Of a stretch of DNA of 9,468 bases, positions 5,223 to 9,468 are shown one piece after another. How positions within the stretch are numbered: position 1 is the first letter of the stretch; every line of letters begins with the position of its first letter. Location of the stretch: the NCBI GenBank assembly GCA_028707105.1, contig JAQTUY010000055.1, positions 1 to 9,468 of the forward strand. Reading direction: 5' to 3'. The notes under the pieces are model-generated. The model worked only from the letters and a program-made list of their open reading frames with translations. It made no database searches and had not been told where the DNA came from. The DNA is from Candidatus Omnitrophota bacterium. GTDB taxonomy: Bacteria; Omnitrophota; Koll11; Gygaellales; JAQTUY01. The position numbers were made by a program, and so were the translations under genes.

Positions 5223-6731
5223 ATGCCCAAGAAAGCTGTTAGAGAGGTAAAAGAGGTAAAGACCGGCAATCCGCTCATTAACGGTTCCTTTAATGAGGCC
5301 GCTGCGCGGGAAGTAATGAGGATGATCAAAGAGAAAGGTATCCAGATTGTTGATTTGAAGTTTAATGATCTGCCCGGGCTGTGGCAGCATTTTTCCATTC
5401 CCGCTTCGGAACTTTCGGAGATGGACGATATTAAACGCTCTATCTGGGTGGACGGCATAGGTTTTGACGGTTCTTCTATCCGCGGCTTCCAGAAGATACA
5501 GGAATCGGACATGATCATGATCCCCGATCCGGCGACCGCGATCGTTGACCCGGTCTGCGAAGTCCCGACTTTAAGCGTGATCTGCGATATTTATGACCCC
5601 CTGACCCGTAAGCCTTATTCCCGCGACCCGCGCTATATCGCCAAGAAAGCGGAAAAATACCTCAAAGATACCGGTATCGCCGATTCCGTTTATTTCGGGC
5701 CTGAAGCCGAGTTTTTCATTTTTAACGACGTGCGTTTTGACCAGACCGAAAATTCCGGATACTATTATATTGATTCCGACGAAGCTGACTGGAATACCGG
5801 AAGGAATGAAAACCCGAACTTGGGCTATAAGATCCGCTTTAAAGAGGGGTATTTTCCGGTGCCTCCCCACGACTCGTTGCAGGATCTGAGAAGCAAGATG
5901 ATCCTTAAGATGAAAGAAGCGGGCATAAACATCGAAGTGCATCATCATGAGGTAGCGACAGCCGGCCAGTGCGAGATAGACATCAAGTTCAATAAATTGA
6001 CCAAGATGGCGGATGACCTCTTGCTGTATAAATACATCATCAAGAATATGGCCAAAAAAGCCGGGATGGTGGCGACCTTTATGCCCAAGCCGCTTTTTGC
6101 GGATAATGGTTCGGGTATGCATTGCCATCAGAGCCTCTGGAAGGACGGCACTAATCTTTTCTTCGATAAGAACGGCTACGCCCTTTTAAGCCAGACTGCC
6201 AAGTATTACATCGGCGGGTTGCTTAAGCACGCCAACAGTTTGATGGCCTTCTGCGCGCCTACGACTAATTCTTATAAGAGGCTGGTCCCCGGTTATGAAG
6301 CTCCGGTAAACCTGGTCTATTCGGCTAGAAACCGCTCCGCGGCCGTCCGGATCCCCATGTATTCCGATAACCCAAAATCTAAGAGGATCGAGTTCCGGCC
6401 GCCGGACCCATCGTGTAATGGTTATATCGCTTTCGCGGCGATGCTCATGGCGGGGCTCGACGGAATACAGAATAAGATCGATCCCGGCGAACCCAACGAT
6501 AAAGACCTGTTTGAATTAAGCAGCGAGGAACTTGCTAAGATTCCCACTGTCCCCTCGTCACTACGCAGGTCGATAGATGCGCTGGAGGCCGATCACGCGT
6601 ATCTTTTGAAAGGCGGGGTATTTACCAAGGACGTCCTGGATATCTGGATCGAGTATAAACGTAAGAAAGAGATAGACGGCGTAAGAATGAGGCCGCACCC
6701 TTACGAGTTCTATCTGTATTTTGATATTTAA
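5223..6731 (+). CDS. glnA: Glutamine synthetase type I, without adenylylation Tyr
   Basis: Makes glutamine from glutamate, ammonia and ATP in the cytoplasm as a dodecamer. The 502-residue protein carries the family's FDGSSIRGF segment, GPEAEFFIF with metal-binding Glu, [10 protein letters not shown], the ATP-site run [26 protein letters not shown] and the C-terminal [19 protein letters not shown]-beta type insert is present around [12 protein letters not shown]. At the site equivalent to E. coli Tyr397 (KNLYDL) it has KDLFEL, so the residue is Phe430 (codon 6510-6512) and cannot be adenylylated. A basic N-terminal extension of roughly 25 residues precedes the usual start of the fold. ATG 5223 is chosen for AGGAGA at 5211-5216; an upstream TTG at 5184 would run through the leader hairpin. 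Expression is probably set by the attenuator at 5024-5136. Confidence 0.96.
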   Translation: MPKKAVREVKEVKTGNPLINGSFNEAAAREVMRMIKEKGIQIVDLKFNDLPGLWQHFSIPASELSEMDDIKRSIWVDGIGFDGSSIRGFQKIQESDMIMIPDPATAIVDPVCEVPTLSVICDIYDPLTRKPYSRDPRYIAKKAEKYLKDTGIADSVYFGPEAEFFIFNDVRFDQTENSGYYYIDSDEADWNTGRNENPNLGYKIRFKEGYFPVPPHDSLQDLRSKMILKMKEAGINIEVHHHEVATAGQCEIDIKFNKLTKMADDLLLYKYIIKNMAKKAGMVATFMPKPLFADNGSGMHCHQSLWKDGTNLFFDKNGYALLSQTAKYYIGGLLKHANSLMAFCAPTTNSYKRLVPGYEAPVNLVYSARNRSAAVRIPMYSDNPKSKRIEFRPPDPSCNGYIAFAAMLMAGLDGIQNKIDPGEPNDKDLFELSSEELAKIPTVPSSLRRSIDALEADHAYLLKGGVFTKDVLDIWIEYKRKKEIDGVRMRPHPYEFYLYFDI

Positions 6732-6741
6732 ATAAAATTCG

Positions 6742-6781
6742 ATCAGGGCTTGAGGCGAGATCCGCCACAGGCCCTGATTTT
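6742..6781 (+). terminator. Hairpin terminator after glnA
   Basis: ATCAGGGC (6742-6749) pairs with GCCCTGAT (6771-6778); inside, TTG/CAG, an A-A mismatch and GGCG/CGCC close loop AGATC. A short TTTT (6778-6781) follows. It ends the glnA message at least partly; some readthrough into the downstream genes is possible because the T-run is short. It shows no overlapping hexaloop, unlike the leader terminators. Confidence 0.65.
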
Positions 6782-6829
6782 CGCCTCTGGTTGCTTAATT
6801 TTTAAGCATAGCGAGGAGGTAAAATCAAG

Positions 6830-7090
6830 ATGGTCACATTATTGATAGCGCAGGATGATGAAAAGATCAAAGCGCAGTTGAAGGACGCGCTCCATCAGCA
6901 GGGGTATATGGTCTCTGGGGCGTTGTACCGGTCCATGCTGGAGAAGATCGAGAGGCCGCTTTTTGAGCAGGTCCTGGAATTTACCGAAGGCAATCAGCTT
7001 AAGGCGGCAAAGATCCTGGGTATTAATCGTAATACCATGCGCACAAAGATCAAGAAATTAGGGATAGATGTCTTAAGATGGAAGGTTTAA
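6830..7090 (+). CDS. Small NtrC-like protein with Fis-type HTH
   Basis: An 86-residue protein. Residues about 34-79 form a Fis-type (HTH_8) domain very like the DNA-binding end of NtrC-family activators, with RPLFEQVLEFTEGNQLKAAK and ILGINRNTMRTKIKKLGI. The first 28 residues (MVTLLIAQDDEKIKAQLKDA) read like the start of a response-regulator receiver domain: a hydrophobic strand, an acidic DDE cluster and the first helix. The phosphorylated Asp and the whole AAA+ domain are missing. It cannot therefore drive sigma54 polymerase by itself and would act as a small DNA-binding protein, perhaps an architectural factor or a competitor of full NtrC. GAGGAGGT (6813-6820) sets the ATG, with a small hairpin GCTTAA-TTT-TTAAGC at 6793-6807 before it. 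gltB begins seven bases after its stop, so the two are likely one operon. Confidence 0.75.
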   Translation: MVTLLIAQDDEKIKAQLKDALHQQGYMVSGALYRSMLEKIERPLFEQVLEFTEGNQLKAAKILGINRNTMRTKIKKLGIDVLRWKV

Positions 7091-7097
7091 AAAGGCT

Positions 7098-9468
7098 ATG
7101 AGAAACCCGAGCTTGCCGGAAAACCAGGGGCTTTATGAACGGCGCTTTGAACATGACGCCTGCGGGGTAGGTTTTGTCTGCGATATCAAAGGAAAAAGAT
7201 CCAATGATATTATCAGGCAGGGGCTGGAGGTTTTAAGACGGCTGTCTCATCGCGGCGCCACCGGGGCTGACCCTAAGACCGGGGATGGAGCAGGCATACT
7301 TATCCAGATACCCCACGATTTTTTTACACGGGTCTGCACAGAAAATAAGATAAATCTGCCTCCTTTTGGGCAATACGGCACAGGGCTCGTCTTTTTACCC
7401 CAGGAGAGCAGCGAGCGTAAATTTTGCAAGGAGGTTTTTTCCCGCGTTGCCGCTAGCGAGGGGTGTTTTGTTCTTGGCTGGCGCCAGGTGCCCGTGGATG
7501 ATTCAGATATAGGCAAGACCGCCAGGGAAACCCGGCCGGCTATCGAACAGGTCTTTATCGGTTCGCAGCTACAAGGCCTGGAGCTGGAAAGAAAGCTTTA
7601 CATCATAAGGAGGCTGGTTGAAAATTCCAACCGCCTTTCTCAATTAAAACAAAGGTCTTTTTTCTATATTACCAACCTTTCCAGCCGCACTTTTTCCTAC
7701 AAGGGCCTCCTTATGCCCAAGCAGGTGGAGAATTTCTTTCTTGACCTCAAAGAAAAAGAGTTGAAAAGCGCCCTTTGCCTGGTACATTCCCGCTATAGCA
7801 CCAATACCTTTCCGACCTGGGACCTTGCCCAGCCTTTTCGTTTCCTGGCTCACAATGGAGAGATAAATACTCTCAGGGGCAATATTAATTGGATGCAGGC
7901 GAGAGAAGGGTTATTGGAAAGCAAGTTATTGAGCCCTGACCTGAAAAAGATCCTGCCGATTATCGTGCCGGGAGGAAGCGATTCAGCCGCGATAGACAAT
8001 TTATTCGAGCTCCTGGTTCTCTCCGGCAGGCCTCTGGACCAGGTGATGATGATGCTCATCCCCGCGGCCTGGGAACGGGATACCCTTATGGATGAGAAGC
8101 TCAGGGATTTTTACAAGTATCATGCCTGTATTATGGAGCCCTGGGATGGCCCGGCAGCGATCTCTTTTACCGATGGGGCGCGTATTGGAGCTGTCCTGGA
8201 CAGGAACGGCTTGCGTCCGGCGCGCTATCTGGTGACAAAAAAAGATCTGGTGGTCATGGCATCGGAAGCCGGGGTATTGGATATAGACCCCGCCGATATC
8301 AAGACCTGCGGAAGGCTTGAGCCGGGAAAGATGCTTTTCATTGATACGGACCTGGGGCGCATTGTCGGGGATGCCGAGTTAAAGAATGAGGCAGCCGGAA
8401 GAAAGCCCTATGGGACATGGCTTAAGGAAAATCTGGTTGAATTCGAGAAGCTTCCCGAAGAAAAACCGGAGAAGAAGATCGAAGATGCGCTTACTTTGTT
8501 AAAAGCTTTTGGTTACAGCCGCGAAGACCTGAAATTTATCTTAAAACCCATGGCCCAGAGCGCCCAAGAGCCGATAGCCTCGATGGGTAACGATACTCCG
8601 CACGCGGTATTGTCGCAGCGGCCGCAGCTGCTTTACAATTATTTTAAGCAGCTTTTTGCCCAGGTCACCAATCCGGCTATCGACCCGATCAGGGAAGAGC
8701 TGGTGATGAGCCTGGATACTTACGTCGGGCCTGAGAAGAATATCCTGGAAGAGACGGCAGGCCATTGCCATAAGTTGTTGATCCGTCAACCGGTATTGAC
8801 TGATGAGCAGCTGCTTAAGATCCGCAATATTAAAGCTAACGGATTCAAGACCAAGGTTATTTCGCTGCTTTTCAAATCCGGGAACGGTAAAGATTTTATA
8901 GCCGCGTTAGACAGGGTATGCAGCGAGGCATCTTGCGCCATAGATGAAGGGTATAGCTTTATAGTTTTAAGTGACAGGGAAGTGGATAAAAGCCATATCG
9001 CCTTGCCTGCTCTCTTAGCTGTTGGAGCAGTGCATCATCACCTGATCAAGAAGTCGGCGCGCACGCAGATCGGTATCATCGTGGAAAGCGCTGAGCCGCG
9101 CGAGGTGCAGCATTTTGCCCTTTTGTTCGGATACGGAGCGGATTGCGTTAATCCTTATCTGGCTTTTGAAGCCATAGATCAGATGATCAAAGAAGGCGAG
9201 ATCGACCTGGATCTTGACCACGCCCTGCGTCACTATATTAAAGCAGTGGAGAAAGGGATCTTGAAGATTCTTTCTAAGATGGGTATTTCCACCTTGCGTA
9301 GTTACAGGGGGGCTCAGATATTTGAAGCGCTGGGATTAAATGAAGAAGTCGTCAGCCGTTGTTTCTCAGGGACCGTATCGCGGATAGGCGGCGCCGGATT
9401 TGATATCATTGCCCGCGAGGCAGCTTTGAGGCACGAGGCGGCATATCCCGAAGGCGGGGCGTTGTCTC
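7098..9468 (+). CDS. gltB: Glutamate synthase large subunit, 3' end beyond window
   Basis: Transfers the amide nitrogen of glutamine to 2-oxoglutarate, giving two glutamate, together with a small subunit or ferredoxin. I translated the frame from ATG 7098 to the window end: 790 codons with no stop, about half of the usual 1,480-1,550. A 21-residue propeptide precedes Cys22 in HDACGVGFV, the N-terminal nucleophile after processing. The class II glutaminase domain (about 22-400) shows RRLSHRGATGADPKTGDGAG, HSRYSTNTFPTW and FLAHNGEINTLRGN. The central domain (about 440-740) has ISFTDGARIGAVLDRNGLRPARY just before it, and STLRSYRGAQIFEALGL marks the linker. The FMN and iron-sulphur parts lie outside the window. 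Only weak AAAGG (7091-7095) precedes the start, so translation is probably coupled to the Fis-type gene. Confidence 0.96.
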   Translation, partial: MRNPSLPENQGLYERRFEHDACGVGFVCDIKGKRSNDIIRQGLEVLRRLSHRGATGADPKTGDGAGILIQIPHDFFTRVCTENKINLPPFGQYGTGLVFLPQESSERKFCKEVFSRVAASEGCFVLGWRQVPVDDSDIGKTARETRPAIEQVFIGSQLQGLELERKLYIIRRLVENSNRLSQLKQRSFFYITNLSSRTFSYKGLLMPKQVENFFLDLKEKELKSALCLVHSRYSTNTFPTWDLAQPFRFLAHNGEINTLRGNINWMQAREGLLESKLLSPDLKKILPIIVPGGSDSAAIDNLFELLVLSGRPLDQVMMMLIPAAWERDTLMDEKLRDFYKYHACIMEPWDGPAAISFTDGARIGAVLDRNGLRPARYLVTKKDLVVMASEAGVLDIDPADIKTCGRLEPGKMLFIDTDLGRIVGDAELKNEAAGRKPYGTWLKENLVEFEKLPEEKPEKKIEDALTLLKAFGYSREDLKFILKPMAQSAQEPIASMGNDTPHAVLSQRPQLLYNYFKQLFAQVTNPAIDPIREELVMSLDTYVGPEKNILEETAGHCHKLLIRQPVLTDEQLLKIRNIKANGFKTKVISLLFKSGNGKDFIAALDRVCSEASCAIDEGYSFIVLSDREVDKSHIALPALLAVGAVHHHLIKKSARTQIGIIVESAEPREVQHFALLFGYGADCVNPYLAFEAIDQMIKEGEIDLDLDHALRHYIKAVEKGILKILSKMGISTLRSYRGAQIFEALGLNEEVVSRCFSGTVSRIGGAGFDIIAREAALRHEAAYPEGGALS

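Noticed and set aside
7247..9233. Several minus-strand open frames of 69-89 codons
   Set aside because: They lie inside gltB, which is open on the + strand through all conserved motifs, so they are shadow frames. The same holds for minus-strand frames over the other genes.

Overview
This is a bacterial chromosomal segment (about half G+C) carrying a nitrogen-assimilation cluster entirely on the + strand. Protein style and gene order (glutamine-dependent NAD synthase, TorF-like outer-membrane protein, Amt, P-II, type I glutamine synthetase, a small Fis-type protein, glutamate synthase) fit a Gram-negative lineage such as Omnitrophota or a relative. That placement is an inference from general look, not from a search. 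I saw no mobile element, CRISPR array, tRNA or rRNA.

Layout: (1) 1-187, a sigma70-type promoter, a structured leader and an intrinsic terminator before nadE. (2) 188-2363, nadE and a small sigma70-family factor separated by one base. (3) 2364-2561, a second promoter and a leader with two successive terminators. (4) 2562-4977, a TorF-like outer-membrane protein, amt and glnK. (5) 4978-5222, a third promoter and leader-terminator. (6) 5223-6731, glnA followed by a hairpin terminator. (7) 6830-9468, an 86-residue NtrC-like protein with a Fis-type helix-turn-helix, then gltB, cut by the window end at about half length.

The genes form one pathway: ammonium uptake by Amt under P-II gating, then the GS-GOGAT cycle (GlnA and GltB), with NadE using glutamine as its nitrogen donor. 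The most interesting signal is in the RNA. The leaders of nadE, the torF-like/amt/glnK unit and glnA share one plan: consecutive small hairpins with six-base loops carrying G at loop position 4 (9 of 9 clear loops) and usually A at position 1 (7 of 9). The last hairpin overlaps the 5' arm of an intrinsic terminator, so the two cannot form together. This is the hallmark of ANTAR-domain antitermination (NasR, EutV, AmiR), but with three or four hairpins rather than the usual pair. No ANTAR protein lies in the window.

A matching protein-level signal: the tyrosine that is adenylylated in enteric GlnA is Phe430 here, and the tyrosine uridylylated in enteric P-II (Tyr51) is Glu51. Both arms of the classical covalent GlnD/GlnE cascade therefore look absent, which fits a switch to control by RNA antitermination and direct effector sensing.
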